From NCBI GenBank assembly GCA_000827205.1, contig KN832554.1, positions 1,047,263-1,111,262 of the forward strand: DNA of 64,000 nt. Direction: 5' to 3'. Below, one piece after another: positions 1-11,442 of the stretch. Position 1 is the first letter of the stretch. The number at the start of each line of letters is the position of its first letter. The position numbers and the translations under genes were made by a program. The stretch comes from Plicaturopsis crispa FD-325 SS-3 (Eukaryota; Basidiomycota; Agaricomycetes; Amylocorticiales; Amylocorticiaceae). The notes beneath the pieces were generated by a model. The model was given only the letters and a program-made list of their open reading frames with translations, was not told the origin of the DNA and did no database searches.

Positions 1-784
1 TCGTCGCATTCGGCTCGATCACCGCCACCGCGGCGTGGCTCCACAGGACGGAGATGATTTGCGCATGCACGAGAGGATATCCCTTCCGCTGCGGATGTGC
101 GGATTCAATAGATGAGGATGACGATTCACGACAGAGACGAACCGTATGTCCTGCACGACTTCTTATTTCCCATTATTTTTTCTGCTGGCTCAGAACGACG
201 TATTTAAACATTATTGCCTACCATACATAACACTCCTTAGCTTGTATCCAAATGCGCTGTACAGAATAGACACTCACTCGGCACCAATGACCTGTATCAG
301 CGTTATCTCGACTTCAAATCGATGTACACGAGTCGGTGAGAGGCGATATGACGTGGAGATGAAGGGGCATCCATGAATTGAAAATATTGGAGCGATATGA
401 GAGACAGACGAAGGAGAAGTGAGGTGTCGATGCGAGAGGAGGGCGCACTGCAAATTAATGGACAGTCGGCTGTGCACGAGCCGGCGACATTTACGCGAAA
501 TGCGCGTGACTGACTCGGCAAGGCGACGCGACCACTTGAAGGCACTTGGTGGCGTTGGTTGAGGAACCGTAGATGACAACATGGGGAGGAAATACTCAAC
601 CCATCACCCTCGCTTCCTTGTAATGTCAAAGTCACCAGGTTGGCGCAAAATACATTGATTGCAGATACTCATAGTAGTGTGCTCCTAGGATGTGTCTCGG
701 CGAACGGTGCCAGATATCGACTAACCACGGAGAGTCAAGTCAGATTTGAATCATTGAGGGGACGTAAAGCTGGAAACACACCAA
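1..784. other. Left edge, mostly intergenic
   Basis: No confident gene is visible. Frame 3 is open from base 3 to about base 230 and starts with a short hydrophobic stretch, so the first hundred bases could be the 3' end of a gene beginning outside the window. All three plus frames are open for at least 50 bases here, so the frame cannot be chosen. Bases 230-784 show no exon-like frame with recognisable protein sequence. Confidence 0.3.
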
Positions 785-1845
785 CTAGCTTTCGCCAGTA
801 GCTGGATCCCCAGCCACCACCTTCTTCTTTTTCCGTCGTTTGCGCTTCTTTTTTGGACTTCCTTCGCCTTTGTTGTCGTCTTCGATGTAGGCTGGTGGTC
901 CATCCAGGTTCAGGAGAGGTATGTTCATCACCACATCAGGCTTGCGGTTTCGTGACGGGGAAATCGTTGGAGGTAACGATCCGGTTGTATCGTTCAGCTT
1001 CTGTGATGAACCGTTGGGTAGCTTTTGATGTGCTGAACAATGCGTGAGTACACTACTCATGGTAGCATCAATCATGGCAGCTTACCGCTCGGCTCACTAG
1101 TTGTGGGACCTGGTGAGGATCGGGGGATATTTGGTGAGGTTAACGATGACCGGGAGGACTCGCCGACAGAGATTGCGTTCGGTAGTGGGGAGTGGGTGAC
1201 AGAGGTATCGTGTTTCTTCTTCTTCTTGTGAGGCTTCGTGAATGATGTATTCACTGTGGACGTGTCCGCAGCATTCGCATTCGCATCCGCTAGGGCTGTA
1301 CCGACGCTTGTATTTGGGGTCGGCGGGCTGGCAGCAGGAATAGGTTGTGTCGCGGACCCGCTTTGCTCCAGTTTCTTCTTCTTGTTTCTCTTACTGCCCG
1401 CCGTTCCAAATGGATCCACCTTGAGCTTACGCTTGATAGCGCCTCCTCTGCTTTCACCCTCATCGTCGGAGGGTTCCCGTTGCTTGACTTCATCATCTTC
1501 CTCCCTGGCTCTTTTCTTCCCGCCTTTTCCCGTCAAGTGGTTCTTGAGCCGCGCAGCGTCGCGCGACGTTCCTGCGGACTCGGGTATCGGTGCGCCCACT
1601 CCAAGCCTAGACACACGGATTAGTTGGAACAGTCACAGGGAATATATGAACAGGCCGTACCTCGCTGGTCGCCGCATGTATTCTTGGAGCTCCCGCTCCG
1701 TGTCATTCTGCGATTTCACCAACGATTTACTCGAAGGTTTTATCCAGGACGCGACCATGTTCTGGGCGAAGGACATGGACAAGTCGATTTGAGCCTGCAA
1801 GGTTTCGACATCCATTTCCTCGCCTTCCGGAGTGTCCGTGGCCAT
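785..1845 (-). CDS. DUF3245-like basic nucleolar-type protein
   Basis: Three exons (1845-1661, 1606-1086, 1032-785) join with GT-AG introns into 317 codons. The N-terminal 80 residues contain a motif around FAQNMVASWIKP followed by ERELQEYMRRPARLG, which I recognise as the fungal DUF3245 family of unknown function. The rest is low complexity: acidic and Ser-rich stretches broken by several Lys/Arg clusters, with a final run of mixed Lys and Arg near the C-terminus. Such clusters are typical of nuclear or nucleolar proteins, so a role in ribosome or RNA biology is an inference only. It diverges from Gemin2, with about 300 bases between the two start codons. Start chosen at the first Met before the conserved domain. 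Confidence 0.75.
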
Positions 1846-2147
1846 GGTTATCCAAGATGTAGGTGGAAAAAAAACCAGTATATGTCGGAGAAACAAATCG
1901 TTATAGCACTTCGTAAGACATGCGCAGATAAGTAGAGTCGAGTAGCGAGACGATCATCGAAGTCAAGAGCAAACAAATCTGAGTGGTTCCGCCGCGCCTG
2001 CGCGCCTGTTCTTGTGACTTGTACCGTACCTTCATCTACTCGACCGTTTCTTGTCATTCCGGCGTTTCTCTCTCAGACCTGAGCGCTGAGCTCTTGCTGT
2101 ATATTCATTTATCCAGCTTACATCGTCTTCCAATTCCGAGAGCACCG

Positions 2148-3470
2148 ATGTCTCATTCGCACAAGCGAAAACGAGCCGACCTCGATGATTCCGACGATGA
2201 GCCGTCTTTGGGCAGACAGATTTTGCCCGTAGCAAACTTGCCCGAGGATTTTAATGGGGAGCCTATGGATGGGATGCAATACCTATTCACTGTTAGGTGT
2301 GTTGACTGGTTGTCGAATATAGATGCTGGCTGACGGTCAATTCCACAGACGAGATGCTCGAATTCTGCCTCATACCACCCGAGTCATCAACCCATATGAA
2401 CGTCCAGAACCTGTGTTATCCCTTCCTACTGCACCATCCGCTTATAAAAGTTCGTCGCAGATGCCTTCAGACGAATGGCGAGAGTCGTTTAAGAAGCATA
2501 TCATGCGCTTTCGCAAAGTACGTAGATCGGTTTGACAGTATTGGGTAGCGCTGACTAGAAATAATACTCAGAATACTATTCAACCTACCATTGGTGTACG
2601 GTATACACCACATGAACCCAACGACAAGCTTATGCCTGATAAGAAAGAGAGAGACCTTTGGTGGGCGTTTCTTGCTGGAAGGCCTGCCTCGGACTGGAAT
2701 CCCCCCAAAAAGAATACCTTAAACGCCTATGCTCGAAAAAGGCGCAGGTTTGGATATGGGATGCGCTCTTTCTCAGAGGACCCTGAGCCCGAGCCTGAAC
2801 AAGAGGATGATCCACAGGATAGCCAGGCCCGAGAGACCTGGCACATCAATGACGAAGGCGAGGTAGAATTGGCTCTTCGGGAGGATCCTGCCGAATCGCT
2901 GCCAACTCCTTCGGGGACACCTGCACCTCAGGAGCAGTCCGCCGATGCTGAACACACCGTTACAGTGTCAGATGAGCCTTGTGCTCTGAAGCCTCGAGAA
3001 CCTACGCCAACATTATTGCAACACATCGATCAAGTCAGGCTCTCGTCATACCTCATTTCTACATAGTCCGCGCTAATGCTTTATCTATCTTTTAGCGAAT
3101 GTCGCTACATCTCTTGATGTATTTTACACACTGGATCAATCTCCACCTTCGGCAGCCTGATCCTCCATCCTCTTGCCTGACCGAAACCCATGCTCGCTGG
3201 ATCTTCGTCCTCCTTTCGCGAATAGAGGAGCATATCACGGCTGACGACATGAGTCTTCTACGCGATCTTGCCCGGGCTTGCTTAGCTTTGCTTAAGGAGC
3301 ATAGACAACGCCAGTCGAAAGCCGCAGACGAGACTGCGGTCACAAGTCCAGATGCTGCAGTGAGCGATATGAGCGAACGCTCTTGCTGGATCATAATATC
3401 TGCGGTCGTCGAAGTCTGGGGCCAACGGGACTTGTGGATGGACGCGGAATCCAGTTTAACTGGTATATGA
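2148..3470 (+). CDS. Gemin2 / SIP1 (SMN complex subunit)
   Basis: Four exons (2148-2296, 2349-2517, 2572-3033, 3096-3470) give 384 aa. Residues 25-50 carry the family hallmark LPEDFNGEPMDGMQYLF, followed by RVINPYERP-type sequence. The C-terminal exon encodes an all-helical domain with HLLMYFTHWINLHL and a long amphipathic stretch ending near the stop. Gemin2 binds the Sm protein ring and helps the SMN complex load it onto U snRNAs in the cytoplasm (family knowledge). An acidic, Pro/Glu-rich linker sits in exon 3. An N-terminal basic KRKR element may act as a nuclear signal. It is convergent with the acetyltransferase gene, with 182 bases between stop codons. Snurportin-1, which imports the assembled snRNPs, is encoded about 37 kb away in this window. 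Confidence 0.88.
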
Positions 3471-3652
3471 TTGGTGCAGGCTTTCTAATAGCATGTACAT
3501 ATCTCACGTTCCACCCGCATTGTCCCGGTGAAACAAAATCAAAAAAGGATAAATCACCACAGCGCGTACATTCCTGGGCAATGCCCGTACAAAGCTACGC
3601 TTTCTCTGCCTGGTGAAGACCTGCAGTCCTCGGTTCGCGGACCATCTACAAC

Positions 3653-4810
3653 TCAACGCGTGTTCAATCCCAAGCTTACTGGACACAACCGAGATGTAGG
3701 ACTGACCACGCGTATAACGACAGGCTTCCCATCCCACGTAGGGTTTGCGGCCCCCACTTCAAATGCATGCACCGTCTCAAACCCATGGTGGTTGTAGAAC
3801 CATGTATTCGCGTCATTGCTGGAGTACAGGAGGGTCGCGCGGGACTGGCTGTCGGCCTAGGTAGTGTCATGTAAGCCCCAGCGTACTGTGCAAATGCTAA
3901 TGAAAGGCGTACGAAGGCAGTCACGGCGTCTACCAAGGCACCGCCATACCCGCGCCCCTGGCTTGCGGGTTCCGTGGCAAGACCGTCAAGCTTGACCATT
4001 TCATCTATTCTTTGGCCAATTTTCTTGAGCCCCACTTCTACATGGGAGTTGATCTCCGCTCTTCGCTGGATGACGAGATCTGTTAGCACGTAGTATCGAT
4101 ACTGGAGATGCTGCAACGCACTCTTTTCTGTTCCAGGGTGGTTATACGCTCCATAGCACCGTTAAATTGCTTGAGCACATAGTCAATCAAACGGTCGACG
4201 GGACGGTTAGGCTTAGACGGCGAGTTCTTCGCCTCGACGCTGATAGGGTGTCAGCACCCATTTGCATCGGCATCGAGCCTACTCACCAGACGACAATTCC
4301 TGCGCCACGATCCACAGTAAGGCCCGTCTTGTGCACGACGTATGACACTAGCAAAGTGCGCTCAATTGCTCGTCGAAGCCCGTCATAGAGACGTGGCCAT
4401 TTCATGTCCTAGGCGTGGATTTCAGATAGATATACAGCATGCAGAGTCGAAGAAATGCTTACTAACCGGCGTGTCACGCATATACTTGAGCATTGGGTCG
4501 CCCACAAACGCGTCTGCCAACGTGCGGTCAGCCCGGGGAAGATGACCTTCCGGGACAGTTGAGCGGGGGCAAGAACATGAAGCTGCATTGGACTCACGAT
4601 ATTTCAATCGTTTGATAGATATGTCGCGCTTTCCCGCGTCATCCTCAAACTGTTCTTGAACGGATAGGCCTTTGCGCCGCTTTCCAGACAACAAATGCAT
4701 GGCCGTCTCAACAGTGAGCTTGCGAGGTGTACGGTGGTCAAACTCCGAGTCGACGAGTCAAACCAGTGCGCAGCAGCATTAGCTGTTACAGCTGCTCCTG
4801 GTGCTGCCAT
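3653..4810 (-). CDS. GNAT-family N-acetyltransferase
   Basis: Seven exons (4810-4790, 4742-4598, 4546-4467, 4408-4287, 4239-4122, 4065-3913, 3856-3653) join in frame to 280 aa. The acetyl-CoA binding motif A is visible as GLATEPASQGRGYGGALVDA, with the Q-x-x-G-x-G/A core. It is followed by a strand and the motif-B-like NDANTWFYNHHGFETV. The middle part, with ADAFVGDPMLKYM near the start of the domain, resembles fungal GNAT proteins of unknown substrate. It acts presumably as a soluble acetyl-CoA-dependent transferase on a small molecule or protein amine; the substrate cannot be told. The first exon is only 21 bases and depends on a weaker acceptor, so the exact N-terminus is less certain than the core. 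Confidence 0.8.
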
Positions 4811-5301
4811 TTATGATCTGGTCCTGAGATGAGAGGGTCAAGGTGCTTATAACATCCGAACTCACCGCGAAGTTGTCGAGATGCTCGAAAGCTGTCCCAG
4901 ACCGTCATCCGTTGCGAGCAGAAATGTCGGAAATGTCCTCGATTCCTCGTGCAGCACTTGGGCCTGACTTGGGCTCCGGGTACGCCGTAAATTCCTGGCG
5001 AATGCTCCATCTCTAATATCTTCTGGCGTGCTTTCGTGAGACGAGAAGGGTCCGGTACAGTTCAAGATAGGCCTATAACGCGAGACCGGCGGCGTGCCTT
5101 GACGGCAATTGACCATGAAGCAGCAGGAACAGATCTCGACCGTCCTCGACGCAAGCGCTCGTTCAAATTTTCCCAACGGTCAAACCAAGGCCGCGTTTTC
5201 ACCGCCTTGTTTTTCGTCGATATTTCTTGTGTCCTGCCAGCATCCTGCACCCACATTCGTTTCCCTGTTTCCTGTTTACTACCTCGTAATTCATAGTAGC
5301 A
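4811..5301. other. Divergent promoter region
   Basis: Space between the acetyltransferase (minus) and the Kre9-like gene (plus). Open frames here are short and mutually overlapping, with no recognisable protein. The last 100 bases before the plus-strand ATG are pyrimidine rich (TTTCCCTGTTTCCTG type), as is common before fungal start sites. Confidence 0.5.
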
Positions 5302-5990
5302 ATGCGCGCCACCGCTGCAGTCTTCGTCTCGCTCGTCGCGTCAGCCGTCGCGTACCAGGTCACAACCCCCAGCGCAACGAGTGGGTGGACTACCGGCGGT
5401 CCCAACACCCTCGCCTGGGACCGCGTTGACAGCGACCGCCTGAACTTCACCGCCGTCCTAGTCAACCAGGTGCGCGTGCTCGTACAAAGAACTGAAGCCA
5501 TGACACTGATCTCTTTCGATAGGACCGCTCGGTGCTACCTACGAACAACGAGGTGCTGGCGGCACTTGTTGACGGCACCAAGGGCTCCATCACCGTCAGC
5601 GCACCTAGCGGCGGGTGGCCCGTTGGCTCAGCCTTCCAGGTCAACCTTGTCCAGGACAGCTCGGACGTGAACACCATCCTGGCGCAGTCCGCCCAGTTCA
5701 ACATCACGTCCAGCGGGTCCAGTAGCAGCTCCGGTGCTTCGACTACGACTGCCGCCTCCAGCTCGTGAGTATACTCCTACCGGTCATCCCGGGACGTTTG
5801 CTTATACCTGTGTCGCAGGACTGGAACCACCCTTGTCGTGTCTAGCACGGGAACCGCTAGCGGCGATCTCAACCCGACTACGTCCCTGACCTCCACGTCG
5901 CCGTCTCAGTCAAGTGGCGCTCTCCCTGCGCTCAACGTACAGTCGGCCTTCTTCGGAGTCCTAGCCTTTCTAGGAGCCTTCCTCGCCTGA
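5302..5990 (+). CDS. Kre9/Knh1-like Ser/Thr-rich GPI-anchored wall protein
   Basis: Three exons (5302-5469, 5523-5764, 5819-5990) give 193 aa. Residues 1-17 form a signal peptide (VFVSLVASAVAYQ). Residues 18-120 resemble the yeast cell-wall synthesis Kre9/Knh1 N-terminal domain, with SGWTTGGPNTLAWDRV and GSAFQVNLVQ. A Ser/Thr-rich stalk of about 50 residues follows. The last 20 residues are hydrophobic (SAFFGVLAFLGAFLA), as in a GPI-attachment signal. Members of this family are small surface proteins linked to beta-1,6-glucan assembly in yeast; in basidiomycetes many paralogues of unknown role exist. The protein is probably secreted, O-mannosylated on the stalk and anchored to membrane or wall. 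Family assignment is good; exact role unknown. Confidence 0.82.
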
Positions 5991-6369
5991 GCATCGACGG
6001 TCCCCGCCGGCCTCGCTTCACCATTTCCCTTTTCATTTCCTTTGGGGTTTTAGATGTATGGACATTCTGTGGTATGGATACTTCTTGGTTTTGCAGCTCG
6101 CCTATGGACACTTGTTGAATGCTATAGGCAGCAAGTACGAGGTACTATATGTACGGTCCAATCTTTACTAGTACTGTAATCGCCTGCACTTAGACACCTC
6201 ACATATTCATGATATCTAGCAGCGTATGTTTGTGACTGCCCGTACCGTTTCGTCCCAGTTTCTTGTGGTTTTGGTTGCGGTCCGAGAATATCTAAGATCC
6301 GGGATCGATATACAGTGCTTGACTTCATCTACGCGATTTTGTCGCTTACTTACCGACCCATACCTGCCA
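5991..6369. other. Intergenic, tandem genes
   Basis: Terminator and promoter space between two plus-strand genes. No conserved coding or RNA element is visible. An upstream open frame runs in phase into the next gene from 6226, but it lacks protein-like composition, so the later ATG at 6370 is preferred. Confidence 0.5.
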
Positions 6370-7546
<1,177 letters not shown>

Positions 7547-8057
7547 ATCAATGGACTGCAAGGGCAAGATAGACGGCAGTGTATTTCTCTGTACATTATG
7601 GTTATGTCGCTCCATGGACAATTATTTGTCTGCTGCAAACCGTGATTTGCCATATACTAGGCTGCTGCAAGTGAACGACCATGACATTCGACGTCGACGC
7701 CCACTCCTGACGCTCGAGCCGCTACTTCGAAGCGACGACCCTGATTTATACTGACAATATTTCGACAGTGATCTACCGCTTTTGTCAAATACTCACTCGA
7801 ATCTCCTCTCCGTATGGTACGTGACGGTGCCATGTAAACTAATAATATTACAGTGCTCCGATGCAGAGGTATGCTATCCCTGCACTCACAACTTGCTCGA
7901 GCTCGTACGACATCGATAAGTTATGATCGGACGATAGACCCGTGTATTTTTGCCCCACTCTTTATAAGAGGAGCTTGCAGAGTCAGATAGATCTATTGTC
8001 ACTACAAACCAGTCAGACCCCACAGTATCGACAGTTCCGCCCCATAATTTACACAGG
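7547..8057. other. Intergenic, tandem genes
   Basis: Space between the quinolinate phosphoribosyltransferase and methyltransferase genes. No convincing exon, RNA gene or repeat was seen. A TATA-like TTTATAAGA lies near 7964, roughly 95 bases upstream of the methyltransferase ATG. Confidence 0.45.
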
Positions 8058-9112
8058 ATGGCCCCGGTTGTGCACAACGTCGCGCAGACTGGATTTGGCA
8101 CGGGCACCAACGAGCTCTACGATAGGCGAGTCCCTCTTCTATATCACAGTGGTGGTAGCACGTTGAAACTGAACCAGAGAACAGGGCCCGCCCGTCATAC
8201 CCACCCTCCGCGTTAGCATACCTTCGGGAGGTCGTAAATGGCAAACCGCCATTGAACATCGCTGAGTGATTGCATGTCGTACTACCCGGCGCCGAGAACA
8301 CCAATCTAAGGCCCATACAGGATTGGCTCGGGAACGGGTATATTCACTCGTGCGCTTCTGGCGCATCCGGACTGGTCATCCGCAGTCGGGCAGCTCAAGG
8401 CTATAGAGCCAAGCGAGGGAATGCGGGCCACCTTTGCGAAGAACACGAAAGACAAGCGCGTGTCCACTAGCCACGGCACGTTTCATGCTACAGGCGTCGA
8501 GGATGGCTGGGCCGATCTTGTAATACTCGCCCAGGTACATTCAAATGCACCTGTCGGGGTGCCCGTATGTTAACAGATGGACTGCAGGCATACCATTGGT
8601 GTCACCCGGAGTATGACGCTGCTGCAGCCGAGTTCGCGCGTATCCTGAAGCCAGACGGCGTCGTCATATTTATCTGGAACCTGGAAGACAGGTACGATAC
8701 GGGCACCGCCTATCCTACTCCACCTCTACCTTTACTGACCTTGGCTTTTAGGAATGGTGCCGCCTGGGTCGCCCAGCTCCGGAAATCTTATGAGGAATAC
8801 GAGCAGGGCACCCCGCAGTTCCGTCTCGGCCTCTGGCGGGCTACATTCGACACGCCGTCTTACAAGCAGTTCTTCGTGCCCCCCGAAGAGAAGGTGTGGA
8901 ACTATCCGCTCGTCGCCACCTCCGATATAGTCGTTCAGCGCATATTGAGCAAAAGCTATATCGCTGTACTGCCCGAAGATAAGAAGGCGGCGGTGTCCAA
9001 AGAGGTGCAAGCCATTGTTGAGAAGGGTGAGGGCAAGGTGTGGGTTGACGAGGCGAACGGTGTATTTGAGTATCCTTACTACACTAAGGCTGTGGTGATG
9101 AGGAGGAAGTAA
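8058..9112 (+). CDS. Class I SAM-dependent methyltransferase
   Basis: Five exons (8058-8125, 8185-8265, 8321-8534, 8588-8691, 8752-9112) give 275 aa. The N-terminus YDRARPSYPPSAL and motif I IGSGTGIFTRALLAHP are characteristic of the methyltransferase group with a YxxxRPxYP start. Later features are an acidic IEPSEGM strand end, an AYHWCHPE motif after a LVILAQ strand, and RILKPDGVVIFIWNLED. The protein lacks a signal peptide. The substrate is unknown; relatives act on small molecules. Joining exon 1 to exon 2 in the right frame requires a donor that begins GC instead of GT at 8126. The gene is convergent with the reductase, with 170 bases between stops. Confidence 0.85.
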
Positions 9113-9282
9113 TAGTGTTTGTATGCAGTACGTTATCATAGTGTGACGGCAGAGACCCAATTCTTTGACAACTTTGACTGGTGAAAGGAGGAGCGTTTTG
9201 GACGAAGACCTAGAAAATACATTTGCTATCATCTTCCTATGCATACATAATCATAACTACAGGACCACTCCGGTACCGCCCT

Positions 9283-10871
9283 TTACTCTTCCGCAACCTG
9301 GATCACAGCCTTCGCAGTGCTCGTCCCATTTTGAATAGCCAAGAACGCCTCCCCGACGTTCTCCAGCCCCTTCGTCACCTCCTCCGTGTACTTCAGCTCG
9401 CCCTTAGCGATTTTCGCAGGCACCTCCGCGTAGAAATCCTTCGCGTACTTGGACAGCAAGTTGCCTACGATGAAGCCGTTTAATGCGAGAGACTTGGTGA
9501 TGATGTAGAAGAGGTTTTTGGGGGCGTAGCCCTGGCGGCCGGCGACGTTGTATTGCGAGATCATGCCACATTCCTGGAGGGCCGCGTGCCATTGAGCGTG
9601 GGCGTGTGCATTTGTATGAAGAGTGGCTTACGATAAATCTGGCGCCGGTCGCCGCACCTTCGAAAGCTGCTTCCAGCGTCTCGCCGCCTACGTTATCCCA
9701 GTAGCTGATATACATAGGTTAGATCTGCAATGGCGAAGGAGTGCTTAGACGCACACGTTGATGGGCCCTTCCTTCTGGAGCACTTCGAGGGTGTTCGTGG
9801 TCTTGTAGTTGAAGGCGATGTCGGCTCCGATGCTTTTCATGAACTCCACCTTCTCGTCCGACCCCGCTGACGCGATCACTTTGAGGCCGTCCAGCTTCGC
9901 TAGCTGTATGACGAGGCTAAAGATTTTCCACTGCGGTTAGCACCTCGTAAGGCCAGTGTACGATTGACTTACGATCCAACAGCGCCTGTTAGGTGCACAA
10001 AACTTGTTAATAACTGGAATGACTGCTGGGCATTGCAGGATTACTAACCGGCACCAGTCGTAACGAACGCAACATCGCCCTTTTGAGGCTTGGCATACTC
10101 CTTCCACGCGCAGTACGCGGTTTGACCTAGTTGCACGAAGGGTAAATTGACGTGCCAAACTAACAAAGTCGTGTGCGTACCTGGCATGCCGGCGGCGCCA
10201 ACATATACTGACCAAGGAAGTTTCTCCTTGTTCTCAAGGAGCTTCAACTTAGATGCGTCTTTTTCGACGAAGTACTCCACGAAGGCTGGAATGTAAAATT
10301 AAAAGCAGTGCATGATGGAAAGGACAAACCACTCACGGAAAAAGCCATATACATGGTCACCCTTTTTCAGCAAAGAGGACTCAGATCGTAGTACGACGCC
10401 TACGCCGTAGTTGGCAAGCCTTGGAACGTCTTAGTTGAAGGCTGCCTATAGCATTTTGGCGAGAAATAACTCACGGCTCTCCGAGAGTGAACGCTGGCTA
10501 CACGACACGCATCAGTCGGTGTTGTTCACTGTGTCTGAAACTATGTAACTCACCGAGTAGGATTTTATTTCAGGGGCCCTCATTTTGCCCTGTAACGCTG
10601 ATCATTGAGATTGCGAAAGAGAACACAATGACGGGACATACCCTCATATACGGATCAAGGGATAGAACCAGTGTCTTCACCAGGACGCCGCCCTCAATGG
10701 GGACATTTTCGAGATCGATTGTTTGACTAGCGTCGTAAATGGTAGTGACCCCCGGCTCAGGATATCCTGTATTGACATTTAGAAAGACAGCTTAACTAGA
10801 TCATTATGACCGCTCGACTCACCGGTAGGAACCTTGTTGAAGAGATGGCGTCCGTTGGTAACAGGAGACAT
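9283..10871 (-). CDS. NADP-dependent alkenal/curcumin-type reductase (MDR superfamily)
   Basis: A multi-exon gene starting at 10871 with MSPVTNGRHLFNKVPT and ending at 9283. The medium-chain reductase order is visible: an N-terminal substrate domain with LVLSLDPYMRG, then LPWSVYVGAAGMPG, the cofactor region with FVTTGAG, the hallmark YWDNVGGETLEAAFEGA, ECGMISQYN, and a C-terminal FLAIQNGTSTAKAVIQV. This is the zinc-independent group that reduces alpha,beta double bonds of ketones and aldehydes with NADPH (2-alkenal reductase, prostaglandin reductase, CurA). The enzyme is presumably cytosolic and used for detoxification or secondary metabolism; the substrate cannot be told. Exon 1 is 10871-10823; at least six further short exons follow, separated by introns of about 50-60 bases. 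Confidence 0.85.
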
Positions 10872-11442
10872 CGTATGAATGGTGTTAAACGTCAAGGACT
10901 AGTATCTGCTGTAGGGATGAAAAACGGCGAGGTCAAAATGGATCTGTCGCGATCGACAAGGTGGAGCTCTTTATACCCTGTCAGCTGGATCCATCGGTGA
11001 AATTAAGCGCGTTTCTGGTATGTTCGTGCAATCTCTGTGTACTCAGCAGCAGCATTCGAGCCCAATGCGAGTGTCCGAACCCACGCAGTAGACGCGATCG
11101 GCTTCATCCTAGCCGGTATCCCGAGATGACATGGATGCTTAGAAAGGCTTGCAGAATATTCCGTGGACTCGCAAAATTTCTCTCCTATGGATGGCGGCAT
11201 TTGTCTCCGTAAAAATGGCGGGAAAGAGGGTCAACTGAACGCGCGCGGACGCGATGACATCCGGGTAAGATAGCCGAGGTGAGCCGACACGTGAGGAAAA
11301 AATCAATACACGTGCCAATATCGCGTTTGCGCGTCGAGCTTGAGTGAATTTGAAGCCGAAACAGAGACTTGAATCCTATCCGAGGTGAATCAAGGTGTGG
11401 TAATACATAGATACAGCCCTATGACTGCTTAGAGTGTATATC
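10872..11442. other. Intergenic between two minus-strand genes
   Basis: This holds the promoter of the reductase and the 3' flank of the spermidine-synthase-like gene. Short open frames are present but none shows splice-compatible coding or recognisable protein. No repeat was noticed. Confidence 0.45.

Noticed and set aside
4862-5256. Overlapping open frames on both strands upstream of the Kre9-like gene
   Set aside because: No splice-compatible continuation or protein signature; the region is promoter space between two divergent genes.
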